A stretch of 64,000 bases of DNA from Micropterix aruncella (lineage: Eukaryota; Arthropoda; Insecta; Lepidoptera; Micropterigidae): NCBI GenBank assembly GCA_944548615.1, contig OX155952.1, forward strand, positions 37,301,582 to 37,365,581, in the 5' to 3' direction. Below, piece by piece: positions 11,502 through 23,962 of this stretch (position 1 is its first letter; every line of letters starts with the position of its first letter). A program made the translations under genes and the position numbers. The notes below the pieces were generated by a model. It was not told the origin of the DNA, did no database searches, and worked only from the letters and a program-made list of their open reading frames with translations.

Positions 11502-14500
11502 TGTAATGATATAAAATCGAACGCCTCCTGTCAAATAAAATACTTAATATCTAAACCAAAACAAAGCCATGTAAGCACACCTATTGCCATCTATACGCAG
11601 CAATGGGAAGGCAAGGTGAATGGTCTTCAAAACGTAAACGTAGTAATTAGTCGATTCATTCATGATCCCAAAATTTAAATCAATTTCAAAACGTGTAGCG
11701 ACATCTAGCGGCATACGCGAGAAATGTTACCAGTCGATAAGTAGATAAACTGTAAAATAAATTTTACCGACGTTGACAGGGAATACAAAAATATATTAAA
11801 ATAAGATTAAAACTCAATAAAACAATGAAACGTTTATATATTCGTTAAAAATGAAGCGTAATAGCAATAAACCACTAAATAAAATAAAACTAAATAGGCT
11901 TTAGAGAAAAATAAAGGAAAAATCGATGATTAAAAAAACGCCGAAATCACATACAAAAATGGGTCTTCAAAAGATGCATGATAGAAACACAGGATATTTA
12001 GAAAGATTTCAGCGACGACACGCACTATAGACGTAGTATAGAATAAGCACTATCTTCTGAAACGAAAGTAGAACCTGAAAACAGAATAAATAGTTAGCAA
12101 TAGATTTAAATATCGCCGGGAACGAATTCGCAGCCGACCTCGAAGTGACAGTTCAATGTATGATTAAATTGTCGTACTTTTACAAGAAAAATCGCCACTA
12201 TAGACGATAATGCTAATTACAGCCAACATAGATAGAACACACAGTAGATAGACCTACTAGAATAAAGCCAATGAAATGAGCTATTTTATGAAGCAGAGCA
12301 TATATTCTGTACGATGGTTTACAGGGAGAATTTAATGTTTGAAACTGAATAAATGACGATTTGACGGAAAAATAAATCGGAATTAACCACGGCAAGAAAG
12401 TGTTGCCATGTTTTGACATCAAATAGAGTCGGAATATCGTACAAATTTTTATCACTAGAGGCGCTGTAGTTCAGAAATAAAGGAAATTTTAAGGTGGACC
12501 ACTAACAAAAAACAGACGAGCGTCTCAAGGAGCGTCATATGCATATTTGGCGGGAAGTTTTGGAGGGAAAGCCATATCTAAAAAAACCGACGATAATACA
12601 AATATTAGAGTATACAGAACGAAGAAGCCAGTTAAAAAGGTCATAGGTGACATATTTTTAAAGGAAACGGATGAGTAATTTCGATGTAAAGAATTGTTTT
12701 CAAAATGGGTCACTGAAAAACCTACTAACGCCGAATAACTTTTTATAAAAACCATATAGGATTATAGTAGAAAAAAATGAATAATAATAGCCGTAATAGT
12801 TAATGAAATAGACATACTTTTTGGAAAAATATACACGTACCTTTAGAAGCACATAGCGCCGCGAGGAGGCAACATAAAATTAATATATATGCAGAAATTA
12901 GATACTGGGGATACAGATTATAAGGGAAAAATAAGGAAATCAGCTCAAATGAGTGAATTAAAGAAATAAGAGTGCAAAAATAGCTCGATGTGCACGAAAT
13001 GGTACGGAACCCCAATGCGGAAAAACGATAGTTGGTAACCAGACAGAAAAAGCATGATGGCCGCGTTATTTTGCATAGGAAGGGGGTGAAAAGCACATCT
13101 AAAAATGGAGAAATTTCCGTATTTTGAAGGGTATAAAAAGGCGGTGGGCGATGCCAAAATCAATTCAGTTTACCAGGAGATCCACCGCGTAATAACCTCG
13201 TCACCCAAACGTCGAAAAAGTGCCGGAAAATGTAAAAGTTCAAGTTAAAACGAGGGAATGTGGGCAGAAATGCTGTCCACATTCCCATAAAAATCATGTA
13301 GAATCTAAGTGAAGTTTTTTTAACACATATTTATTTTATTAGAAGCGGTACATCAAATATTTGGCGGGAAAGCAACAAAATTAAACAGTGCTAAAAATTC
13401 GACGAGAAATCGACGTAAAAACAGTAAAAACCCTCTATAAGAGACGCCACGTACATCAATTATTTGGCGGGAAAGCAAAAATATTAAACAGTGCTAAAAA
13501 ATCGCAGAGAGATCGACGTAATAACAGTAAAAAACCCTTTATAAGCGACGCCACGTACATCAATTATTTGGCGGGAAAGCAACAATATTAACCAGTGCTA
13601 AGATTCGACGAAAGATCGACTTAATAACAGTAAAAAACACATTTATATAGACGCCACGTACATCAAATTTTGGCGGGAAAACATAAGCATGCAGAATCAA
13701 ATAGTAGCAAGATAGAAGAAAAATTAAAGATATTCTTTTTAAATAAACATTCACGAGGAGATCATATAAATGAACCAAGACAGACATTCGCAATAGATTT
13801 CGAATCACAAAGACAACTTCAAATCAATTACATCTTTCAACAGAACGGGGCGAAAACAATCGTACGAGACGGCCGACATCCCTACGATGCAGCTGTCAAA
13901 ATTTAAAAAACAGTTTGTTGTTGTTATGTGTTAGTTATTAAGAAGTGTATAAAGGTGTTAAATTAGTGTAAGGTATGTGATATTGGATTGGATGGCTGCT
14001 TAATACAAGTAAGATTGTTCAAATTATTATAATTGCAGTATATCCGTGCGTTATAACTGCCGAAGCTGGCCATACTTATAAAACTTGTTATTGTTGATAG
14101 TTTTTTTATATATTATGCAAATATGTATGTTGTCATAAGTATGAATAAGATTAATGCGTCTTAGACTGTTTCGCGCTATAATTGAAATAGAAAGCCAATA
14201 CCATCTGCTTTTCGTACTGCCGCTACTACATTGTTAGCGTGAACCTTTTTTTTATAAGGCCAGTACTTGATTGGGACTGCAGGCCGTCAATAAAAGACGA
14301 AGCCTCATTGATTGAGATACTTGAAACTGCCTGGTTTCACGTGAGACAAAGTCCGTGAACCAGCGTAGCGATAAACTAAGAAAAAATGTATATATGTATG
14401 TCGTAATTCACTCTACATACCATTAATTTAGGATATGATAAGTTTTTTTGTGCTATATTGCGTATTGTCATATTATCATGTTATTGTTATTTAATGCAAA

Positions 14501-15634
14501 GCTACAAAGAGAGCCATAATATATGTAAATGAATTGTATCAACTAAAAATTTTATTTTACAATATATCGAATATTTTGCCGGAAAAAGTGTTCATATTTT
14601 TTAATCAAAAGAATACCATACCTGAGAATACAAATAGACTGAGCTAAATCATAAGTAGAAATTGATTCGATAGATCAGATGCAGCACTAACGGATGAACG
14701 AACGCAGTAATGGAGTAAGCGGGATTGGCGCCTTTACTATAAATTTATCTCGTTATCCAATATATAAAAAATATAACTCCTGAGTTCACAACGCCCTGAC
14801 GGAAGACTGTAGCATCCGTCAGTGTGATAAATAGTGCAGCGACAAATCAAACAAAGTCAGTTATTCAGTAATGATCAACAGCGTACTTATAAGGACATTA
14901 TAAAAAAACCCAGCTGATTGGAGCAATCGTCAACTGATATTGAGAAAGTGACTTAAAACTATTAGCATACATTGATCTGGAAGTATTTAACTATAGAACA
15001 CCTTTGATAATCCACCATATAAGAATTGTGTCATAGAACACCAAAAATCAATATTATTCTTCGGCATAAGATCTTAAAAGTGTATGTTACAAGCCGATCC
15101 TAATTTATAAACCTCAAATTGATTCAAACTATCTAAAACCAAGTGCATAAGGGTCTAACAAATTGGTCTAGACACATAGAATACTCCTTATTATTCTTCT
15201 TCTTCTTTTGGAGAATACATTTTAGTCAGGACAGGAGAATTTCATATATGAGGGAGATCGTACAAGAGAAAACAGGGCTATTCACTTGAAATCTCTATTC
15301 TCTGCATACTTTGAATATCTTTATACATATATTAGCATCATCCTCTTCTTCTAGTCACTTCTCCGTTCAATCTTCTTCATCAAGCGCTTATCGCTGATGA
15401 TACATCGCGCGCACGTTTAAATAAGTAGTAATAAAATAAGTAAAAAATAAACGCTACAAAATGGCTTGCCCAAAGTGGGGCCAATCATGATCATTGCGAG
15501 ATATTGTCATCTTACATCTTACATTATATAAATTATATTATATTAAAAGTAAAATACAAATAAAATACGAACAAATTATACAAATTAAATTAAAAATTAA
15601 TAAATTAAAAAATCAATTCTCTACAATTGCTACA
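11502..15634 (+). repeat. 3' LTR (4,133 bp)
   Basis: Copy of the 5' LTR offset by 9,022-9,023 bases. Observed differences: T inserted at 11617, C2836>T11859, G4093>T13116 and G6240>C15263. It ends GCTACA at 15634 and is followed by the GAGT duplication at 15635-15638. Confidence 0.93.
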
Positions 15635-15683
15635 GAGTGTGACCGACCCTGAATACATGGGTCATCGTGGCCACCTCATCATG
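15635..15683 (+). repeat. Repeat A, remainder of the split forward copy
   Basis: GAGTGTGACCGACCC... through CATCATGGG continues the A unit interrupted at 2479. It carries the second copy of the GAGT duplication. Confidence 0.85.
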
Positions 15684-16145
15684 GGACTCTGACTAACAGT
15701 CGGGGGAGTCTGCAAGCAGTACTGTTTCCTATAGAGCGGGGGTGGTTGCGGACCTTTAGACGACTACTCTTGAAATGACCATCAGCCATCCGATCCTGGG
15801 TGAAGAGCCGGGCAAAGGACGCTGTGGTCCTCGATAGATTCGGTAAACACCGTTTCACCGATTCGTAAGGGAGAGGACCGTCCAAGCGACCTCGAACTCG
15901 TAACCAATCGAGAGACCGGAGTAATCTGGTCACAATTGGAAGTAAGGGCGTGAGTGTCGGCCCGCCAGGTAACATTCCTGGCTATCTCGCGGTTAAGGCG
16001 TTGGCCTCTTACGGGCTTGTGGCGTATCTATAGACGGTGGATTGTTTCGTCCCCAAGTCTTCTATACGTTCACTTCCAGGGAGATAGAACGACTAATCGT
16101 TAAAACTTCCCGATGTAACGGGCTCGCCCGCTGTAGTCGATAACC
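15684..16145 (-). repeat. Repeat A, inverted copy
   Basis: Reads as the reverse complement of the first two thirds of an A unit. It starts at the central block (ACTAACAGTCGGGGGAGTC), then TTTCCTATAGAGCGGGGGTGG, and ends near the 'cgggctcgcccg' block. Forward and inverted copies therefore join head to head within this locus. Confidence 0.8.
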
Positions 16146-17185
16146 CAAGTTGCGTATTTATCACTCAACGAAAATTTAAAGAAAAACGGAGAAAAATAAG
16201 ATGGTGGATGACTGCTGCAATAAAACGGAACAGAACCCGCGAACTGAAGTAAGCAGAGTAGTGCAGTGAGTCGCTTCGTACTCGTGCCTCAGGCCCTTTG
16301 ACTCGGGCGCAATAAACCGACACCGATCGAAGGTCGCCAGAGGCGGAACGAGGATGCCCGAAGCGAGTCGAAGTGCGTCTCCAGACTCTCGTCCTCACCC
16401 AACTTCAATCGACTTCGCGAGTAGTGTAGTGGATGTTGCTTGTGCGCCTACGGAGGCGCGTCGGCGTGTGCTCAGCGGGGCTGACGCGCGGTGCGTACGG
16501 ACGCACACATCCCAGCCTGTCGCTCGTCAGCGCTGACCGATCAGCGTTACGCAGGAACGCTTCTAGTAATACATCCGTATTGACCTATCAACGCCGATGA
16601 TCAGCGTGAGCTCCTGATCATACGACCGCTCCTGATAATACACTGATTAGGAGCGGTTCTCCCTCCCTACTCCTCCCGCCAACAAACACACACACACACA
16701 CATCTATATCAATAAATCAACTGTCTTACTCTCTTCATCGAATTTGTTTCGAAATATTAATCCGAATATCCGCGTGCTTAATCTGCTCCGTGGCCGCTCG
16801 TATCTTTGATATACTGCTCTAGAGAAATACTTCAGGACTCTGGTAAGGCTTTGTGTTATCTGAGATCCGCACAAAGTTGCCTATCCCTTGAAAATAGAAA
16901 AAGTGTAAAAGTTTCTCAGGCATCTCGGCGCTGAATATGAGGAAAATTGGGTAGGCGGGAACGCTCTTTTCTATTTATTCCTTTTGTGTTTTCCTTCGGG
17001 ATTAAACGTTTTTAAGCAGGATAAAGTGTAAACCGTGTAAAGAAAAGGAAATGATTATTTTTTTATTTAAGTGAAATCGTCGGAATCATACAAATACAGC
17101 AGATGTGCCAAAATGGGTATATTAACATAAGGCGACTATTTATATATAAACTCGTAGCGTATTGGTACACAGGCTTAGCGTACCT
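16146..17185. other. Unassigned, partly GC-rich sequence
   Basis: 16240-16560 is GC-rich with many CG dinucleotides. Short frames exist on both strands (77 and 60 codons), with no recognisable motif. A (CA)n run lies at about 16685-16702. The segment could be a 5' UTR or promoter of a retroelement or host transcript, but nothing decides this. Confidence 0.3.
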
Positions 17186-17713
17186 ATTGCTGCACCCGCT
17201 TTTAACTTTAAAAATTTCAAAACAAATGATGTCCACATACTGCAAGTTACAAATTCTAGCCACCTTTTCCCACAAATTGCCCACTATGACGTTCCTCGAA
17301 ATATGCACTATTAGCCAGGAAGACTGGTATCCTGTCCGTGTATTAGGTATTTTTACACGACATTGCTGCACCTGCTTTTAACTTTAAAAATTTCACAACA
17401 AATGATGTCCACATACTGCAAGTTACAAATTCTAGCCACCTTTTCCCACAAATTGCCCACTATGACGTTCCTCGAAATATGCACTATTAGCCAGGAAGAC
17501 TGGTATCCTGTCCGTGTATTCGGTCTTTTTACACGACATTGCTGCACCTGCTTTTAACTTTAAAAATTTCACAACAAATGATGTCCACATACTGCAAGTT
17601 ACAAATTCTAGCCACCTTTTCCCACAAATTGCCCACTATGACGTTCCTCGAAATATGCACTATTAGCCAGGAAGACTGGTATCCTGTCCGTGTATTCGGT
17701 CTTTTTACACGAC
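17186..17713. repeat. 176-bp tandem repeat, three copies
   Basis: Units begin at 17186, 17362 and 17538 with exact 176-base spacing. The second and third look identical over most of their length, while the first differs at a few sites. Each contains the CCTGTCCGTGTATT block and ends near TTTTTACACGAC. Open frames on both strands within it (64-102 codons) arise because 176 bases happen to lack stops in these frames. No protein family was recognised. Confidence 0.9.
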
Positions 17714-19375
17714 TGCCCAACCAAAAAGGAGAAAATTATGCTCAGGGTTCATCTAGGTATATTTTTCGTTTCTTTAATGCACTATAACTTCTAAAAGATC
17801 GAATTGATTTAGAAGTATGTTGTATTGTTAGAACCGTTATATTATTGAGAGTGTCATACATTACCTTAATTGTTAAAACATTAGGTAAATAGCAGTCTAA
17901 ATGTCCAAATCCCCAAATGTCAATAAATTAACGTGCTATCATGTTTAGTGTCATCATCAAAATAAATCGTGTTTAGTGTCAAATAAAATATCTGATTAGG
18001 TACATTCCAAAAATATACATATTTCGATAAATATGTAAACAATAAATATTTCATTAAAACCCGTAATAAAAATGATTACACAATAGTTCACTTACTGTAA
18101 CGGCAGTCGTATTTTTTATTCTTTTCAATATATTTACTTGTTAATGAAACTAGTTTCTACAATTCACTTGCTAATTATCTTCAGTTTTAAAAAAAAAATA
18201 TTTGGCATTTTCGAGGGAGAGGTGTATTATTTAACCTGAAGTGTGCGCTGAGAAAGAAGGTAGTTTTTTAAATTTAACAATGAAAGCTCCAAAGATCCCG
18301 CCCTATTCAAAGGCAGCGGCCAGAGTTACCTGGATGTCCTTTGTTACTTGATACTGCCCATATTTTAGTCTTTCCATTACGACAGACAGGCCTCCACGGA
18401 CCCAATTATCCAAAACAGGTTTTATCCCCATCGTATCTCCCATCATTTTGGGTCACTTGTAATCAATATGCTCTTAGTACTTGCAATGTAATGTAACACC
18501 TACTTTTTAAAGTTTTTTTCAAATTTAGAGCCCGTTTGAAACCCATCTTGAAATGTTCACTGTCTCTTTAGAATTGTCCCGGAAATATAATGATATCTTC
18601 AAAAAAAAATAGTCCTTGTATTGATGATGAAAAATGCTAATAAAATTTTAATTTACCGGTACGTACAATTCAAACTTACATAGTATCTCTGTCAAATAAA
18701 TAGTTCCTTGAATTAATTTATATGCAAATATAATTAGGGAAATTAATCGACGCGTTTCAAGACTGACTGATAGGAATTATCACAAAATCGAACGGAAAAT
18801 GATGTGACTCATTATCTGCTAGCTATATGCGCAAACATATCCAGGGCACGCAGCAATGCTCTACGTTGTCATTATTGCCGTACAATGGCCGTGACCTGTG
18901 CGGACCTAAGACTTGGATTACGTTGACAAAGGTTTTATTTTGAACTTAAGCATTTGCCCAAGTTTCTCACCAGTCATCCTCCGCGGTCGCCTGGTCGTCG
19001 CTTAGGACTATGTCTCGCGCCATAGGAGTCACCCAGACTTAAGTAGATCGGGAGAGAAGTCATAAAGGTTTTCCATGGCAGGCAATGATCTACTCTGCAA
19101 TTTTCTTACTTCCCGGGCATGATTCCGTCGTATGCCATGAGGAGAAATGCTTAAGAATTCGAGGACCCAGTATAACTGCGTTGACCTTAACATGCTACTC
19201 ACAACTCTTATTGTGTGCCAACTTAAGAAACATGAGTGCTATGATAAGTCACTGGGGCACAATATTCTATCGTGCTTGAACCCAATGCCACGGTGGTTGT
19301 TTAAAGGACACTAGCTGTAAGGGTTCAGCTTGCTCCTGCCAACTTAGAAACTATATGGTTCCACTTTTTATTTTG
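17714..19375. other. No feature recognised
   Basis: AT-rich sequence with only short frames. I saw no domain motif, terminal repeat or duplication that defines an element. Confidence 0.4.
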
Positions 19376-19760
19376 CTAGAGGCTGCCTTTAAGTGGAGAG
19401 GCGTAATCGGGGATTGGCTTATTGCACACTTTGAGACTGTTCGTTTCATAATTGTTGAGGTGGAAAATAATCGACACAATTTTGAGCGGTTTTGGTTGGA
19501 GGTGTTTTCCGAGATAAAAATGTCTTTGTTTAGGGTATCCTTCAGCAACTTTAATGACTTTCACTGGTAAACAATGGCGACGTCATCTGCGTATATAAAT
19601 TTTCGAGCCGCTGTTTTCGGTAGACCTGCAATATATACGTTAAGTAAGAGAGTTGCATGACAGATTCCTACCTTCCAGATTCCTCCATTACACAAAATCC
19701 GTGCGAATCAATCTGCTCCGACGAGAAAATCTATTACAGCATTTTTATAGGCCTTTTTGC
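19376..19760 (-). pseudogene. LINE reverse transcriptase fragment
   Basis: On the minus strand, short pieces in shifted frames give LLNVYIAGLP, then FIYADDVAI (the reverse transcriptase catalytic YxDD box), then LQPKPLKIVSIIFHLNN and NSLKV. This order matches the palm and thumb region of a jockey-type LINE reverse transcriptase. The N-terminal palm is badly decayed around 19690-19760, the C-terminus is missing, and frameshifts separate the blocks. It is a dead, 5'- and 3'-truncated relic. Confidence 0.7.
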
Positions 19761-21554
19761 CCGCGAGTGGTATATTAATTAAATAATCAATTTTAGGAAT
19801 ATCTACCAAAGAACACGGGAATTCGTTTGTAATGTGATTTGTTAAGACGAAATGGTGTAATGCGAACCTTTATGAATTGAATATATTAAAGCAAGATCTA
19901 ATCGTGATACCTTCAATAGGATTTATGATATCAGAAACGCTTGCATATTTACTGTAAGACGGTTTTAATTTGACATGAAATAAATTAAAAAAAGGGTGGT
20001 TATTAATTTGCACGAAGAAGTACAATCAACTAACACGCATACAAATTTCCAGCAGCTTCGACTACATTCAGAGTGCTATCCCCAAAAGCACTGTTGACTT
20101 CTTCGTACTCTTATTTGCAGTGCAATGACCGAGAGCGCACAATGTTACCACAGTCGTGGGCGAGGTTGATGACGTTTCAGGGGCAGTACAGGAATTTTAT
20201 TTTGCGAGAGCGAAACATTGCAGGTTGACTTTAAATTCAAAAATGAATCATGAGAGCGAGAGTATTCCCGACATCGCACTTCCGATTTACATAAATTTAC
20301 GAATGATGTGTGATGAATAATATTTAAACTATTCACATAATATAATTTATTATTTGCCACAAAATTAAATTGAACTTGAGTAAATATCCAAGAAATAGGG
20401 GGATATTGATATTACATTACATTACATTGCATTTTCGTCGTGTCCAATTAACGGCTAAAGACCGCTTTTGGGCGTGTCAAAATAATTGTGCTAGGTAGTA
20501 AGTCTCGTTACTACTCTTTACTGAACATACATAGGTAGTCAAGAATTAACTACTAGATTGTCAAACTATAAATATAAATAATCAAAATAGAAGCATAATA
20601 TTTGAAGTAGTTAGTAATTTGAAAAGATACGTAATAAGATTATTCATCGTAGTATTCAAATTGTCAGTAAAATGTTAAATAATCAAATTAAATGCATTTT
20701 AAACTACGTTATGCATTTTAAACTAAAAGTACATATATGACCATATAAAATAATCAGACAATAAGGCTCTACTTTTTTAAGTAATTTAAATGCGCACAAT
20801 ATTTGAAAAATCATGGCCCTCAAATTTGGCCAGATTATAGAAAGGGTGGCCTATCAGCATCTCCTTGATGTTAAAATTTTATATACAACATATAATGACC
20901 AATCTCTCTACAAGAAACACATCTACCATTATGAATATTCACGAACGTCTTAACAGTATTTATATTCAAACTGCACTGCGAAGAGCATTTTATCAGCGGG
21001 GCAATTATTATTATTTTTAAATGGTCATCACGGATTCGATGCAATTTTACTAGTACCATTGATTTTATAGATAAAATCAATGCTAGTACCTACCACTTCA
21101 AGCGTATCGGAAACTAAGTGATGTATTTCAAATAAACTCAACAAACTTATTCGATGACGGCATTTTATTTTGGCCTCTAATAGACATTTTAAAAAATTCA
21201 CGGTCCTAATTCCTAACATTTTGAAATTATGTATAAATATATACTCCACTAAACTATCGATTGTTTGTTATTTTAAAGCATAAATCACGGATGGATATTT
21301 ATCAACAAACCATTTTGAAGTAGTATGAGTGACGTATATTGATGTGGTCCCCTTCAAAGTATTGTCCCTGGACAATGATATAACTGTGCCAGCGTTTTTT
21401 CCAGTTTTCAAAATATTTCTGGTAGGCACTCTTTTGTATGGCCTCCTCGATTTTGCTTTTATCTCTCACATGGACTCAATATCTAGATCTTCCAGCGTCA
21501 TTTTCAATTTGGGGAACAAAATACAATCATATCTGGAGAATAGACAGGTTGTGG
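19761..21554. other. No gene recognised
   Basis: AT-rich. A short ATTAC repeat lies near 20411-20430. A 105-codon frame at 21329-21646 runs into the A repeat and has no motif. No terminal repeats were identified. Confidence 0.4.
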
Positions 21555-22176
21555 CACCAAAGGACATCTTGCGGTGTCGACTACAACGGGCGAGCCCGTC
21601 ACCACAGGACGTTTTAACGATTAGTCGTTCTGTCGCCCTGCAGTGAACGTAGAAGACTTTGGACAGTACAATTCTACGTCCAGCTACGTCACAACCTTGC
21701 GCCCTCACTTCCAATTGTGACCAGATTTCTCCGGTCTCTCGATTGGTTCCGAGTTCGAGGTCGCTTGCGCGGTCCTCTTCCTTACGAAGCGGTGAAACGG
21801 AGTGCACCGAATCTATCGCGGACCAAGGCGTCCTTTGCCCGACTCTGAACCGGGATCGGATGGCCAATGGTCATTTCAAGAGCAGTCGCCGTAAGGTAGA
21901 CAACCACCCCCGCTCTGTAGGAAACAATACAGTTCCCAGACTCCCCCGACTGTTAGTCGGAGAGCACAATCGATTGGCTTTCGCCGCACGGTGTGCAGAC
22001 CGTCCAGGGGCTCCAGAGGTTTGATTCCCAGGGGAGACTGGTTGACCCAGTGTCCTACCCGGGATTCGCACCCCATGCGGGGAGACCGTCGGATGGGTGT
22101 TGACCCGTGAGTGTGACCGACCCTGAACACATGGGTCATCGTGGCCACCTCATCATGGGCCCGTGGGCCCGTTAGG
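21555..22176 (+). repeat. Repeat A, forward copy 1 of a tandem pair
   Basis: Unit starting CACCAAAGGACATC and ending GGGCCCGTTAGG. In its middle is CCGACTGTTAGTCGG (a palindrome) and near its end CCCGTGAGTGTGACCGACCC, the uninterrupted target of the LTR element. It lacks about 60 bases present in the next copy near 'gagtccaacgcc'. GC content is clearly higher than in its surroundings. Confidence 0.85.
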
Positions 22177-22855
22177 CACCAAAGGACATCTTGCGGTGTC
22201 AACTACAACGGGCGAGCCCGTCACCACAGGACGTTTTAACGATTAGTCGTTCTATCGCCCTGCAGTGAACGTAGAGACTTTGGACAGTACCTACATTCTA
22301 CGTCCAGCTACGTCACAACCCGTGAGAGTCCAACGCCTTACCGCGAGTAAGCCAGGAGTAAACCCGGCGGGCTCGAGATACTCGCGCCCTCACTTCCAAT
22401 TGTGACCAGATTTCTCCGGTCTCTCGATTGGTTCCGAGTTCGAGGTCGCTTGCGCGGTCCTCTCCCTTATGAAGCGGTGAAACGGAGTGGACCGAATCTT
22501 CGCGGACCAAGGCGTCCTTTGCCCGCCTCTTACCCGGGATCGGATGGCCAATGGTCAATTCCAGAGCAGTCGCCATAAGGTACGCAACCACCCCCGCTCT
22601 ATAGGAAACAATACAGTTCCCAGACTCCCCCGACTGTTAGTCGGAGAGCACAATCGATTGGCTTGCGCCGCACGGAGTGCAGACCGTCCAGGGGCGCCAG
22701 AGGTTTGATTCCCAGGGGAGACTGGTTGACCCAGTGTCCTACCCAGGATTCGCACCCCATGCGAGGAGGCCGTCGGATGGGTGTTGACCCGTGAGTGTGA
22801 CCGACCCTGGACACATGGGTCATCGTGGCCAACTCATCATGGGCCCGTTAACCCC
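22177..22855 (+). repeat. Repeat A, forward copy 2 of a tandem pair
   Basis: Begins with the same CACCAAAGGACATC block 622 bases after the first. The opening words of a third unit follow at 22856 and then the similarity stops. Short frames in it recur in other A copies but always break at different points, so they are not called as genes. Confidence 0.85.
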
Positions 22856-22869
22856 CACCAAAGGACAAT

Positions 22870-23794
22870 GGGCATTTTTGTCTTCGATATATGATCCCCT
22901 AGATGGGTTCGAGCTCGAAAATGACCACTTAAAAAACCACTACTGAAAGCCGGCCAGCAGCAGTTTAGTCGCATTCCGCTGACAGATATCCGATCATTTT
23001 CGCTGTGAGAGCTGCCGCGAAGAATATTGGCGCGCTATTTTCTAGCATACTGTTTATTGCTCTCTATAAAATTTATTGCTCTTTGTCACATGCTTCACGA
23101 GTAAAGTGGATCTAACTTATTTGTATCTGATGGCATATCTAGCCAATATATCGATGATATTTGTACGAAAGTTGTAAACAGCTAGGTACATATAGCAATT
23201 AAATGTGCTTTTGTAAATATGCGATTATACCATAGTTTAACTCATTAATCAATGTCGTATTGAAATAATACACATCCGACTTTTCGTATATCTGGATGAT
23301 TTTGTGAAATACACTAGTTATTGAATCCCTTTGAATATGATTTATTATGTAACTAGGGTTTATTACAAGTCGCTATATTTTGAATTAACAGCTATAATAA
23401 AATCCAACCATAAAGCAAAAATGGTCCATTATCACAACCAGAAAGTAAGAACGACATCACATGAAAACAGAAAACCGAAATAACGAAAATGGCTTAGATG
23501 AAAAATCTAATCTGCCACTCACACACTATCTATCCATGTCTTGCTAATTAACTGTTTCTCTTTCATCGATAAACTTGTTTAGATAACCCCAACATAATAC
23601 AAATAATGTCGACCGCCCAGGCGCAAAATCTTACCTGACACCCGTGCACTGATTATTTATTTTTATCATACTTATGGCTGTTTATTTTTTATCCATAAAC
23701 TTATTTACCGCTTTAATTATAGGATAAGATAAAAGTAAAGTAGATAAAATCTTACCTGACAACCGCGCACTGATTATATGTATCTCCATTGCGC
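22870..23794. other. No gene recognised
   Basis: AT-rich. Two similar blocks ('atcttacctgacacccg' near 23628 and 'atcttacctgacaaccg' near 23749) form a short direct repeat about 120 bases apart. Confidence 0.4.
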
Positions 23795-23962
23795 TCTCAG
23801 GAAAATCTCTTACTGGCTATACCTCAGCATTCATCAACTTTCATGTCTAGGTCTTTCGCAGTGCAGGCCCGACTCTGGAATTCCGTGCCTTTACCGATAA
23901 GACATCTTGAAAACTTGAGCGGGTTTAAAAAATCGTTAAAGAGACATTTACTCAACACATGA
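23795..23962 (+). pseudogene. LINE ORF2 C-terminal fragment
   Basis: The frame ends at TGA 23960-23962 and gives FAVQARLWNSVPLPIRHLE, then FKKSLKRHLL. The RLWNSVP-x-IR-...-FKKSLK pattern is the extreme C-terminus of many jockey/CR1/RTE-like ORF2 proteins. Nothing upstream was recognisable as reverse transcriptase, so this is a strongly 5'-truncated copy. The frame is intact over the visible part. An AT-rich probable 3' UTR follows. Confidence 0.7.

Larger units (their letters stand above)
2480..15634 (+). mobile_element. Young LTR retrotransposon, gag-only, with 4.1-kb LTRs
   Basis: Complete element of 13,155 bp. Two nearly identical direct repeats (2480-6611 and 11502-15634) begin TGTAATG and end GCTACA. 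The whole is flanked by GAGT at 2476-2479 and 15635-15638. A primer-binding site matching tRNA-Lys lies 3 bases inside the 5' LTR, and a purine tract adjoins the 3' LTR. The internal region is 4,890 bp and holds one recognisable gene, a Ty3/gypsy-like gag. No protease, reverse transcriptase, RNase H or integrase frame was found. Comparing the LTRs by eye I found three substitutions (2836/11859, 4093/13116, 6240/15263) and one 1-base indel (11617), so insertion was recent. The lack of pol with structurally complete ends suggests a non-autonomous element mobilised in trans. Confidence 0.93.

Noticed and set aside
17186..17713. CRISPR-like array
   Set aside because: A eukaryotic context and a head-to-tail 176-bp tandem repeat without spacers.
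17063..17787. Overlapping frames on both strands of the 176-bp repeat
   Set aside because: They come from the repeat lacking stops, with no motif and no consistent start context.
21466..22832. Recurrent frames in repeat A (such as MAIRSRFRVGQRTPWSAIDS) seen in several copies
   Set aside because: The frames start and stop at different points in each copy, run on both strands over the same bases, and have no recognisable domain. Shared descent of a non-coding repeat explains the similarity.
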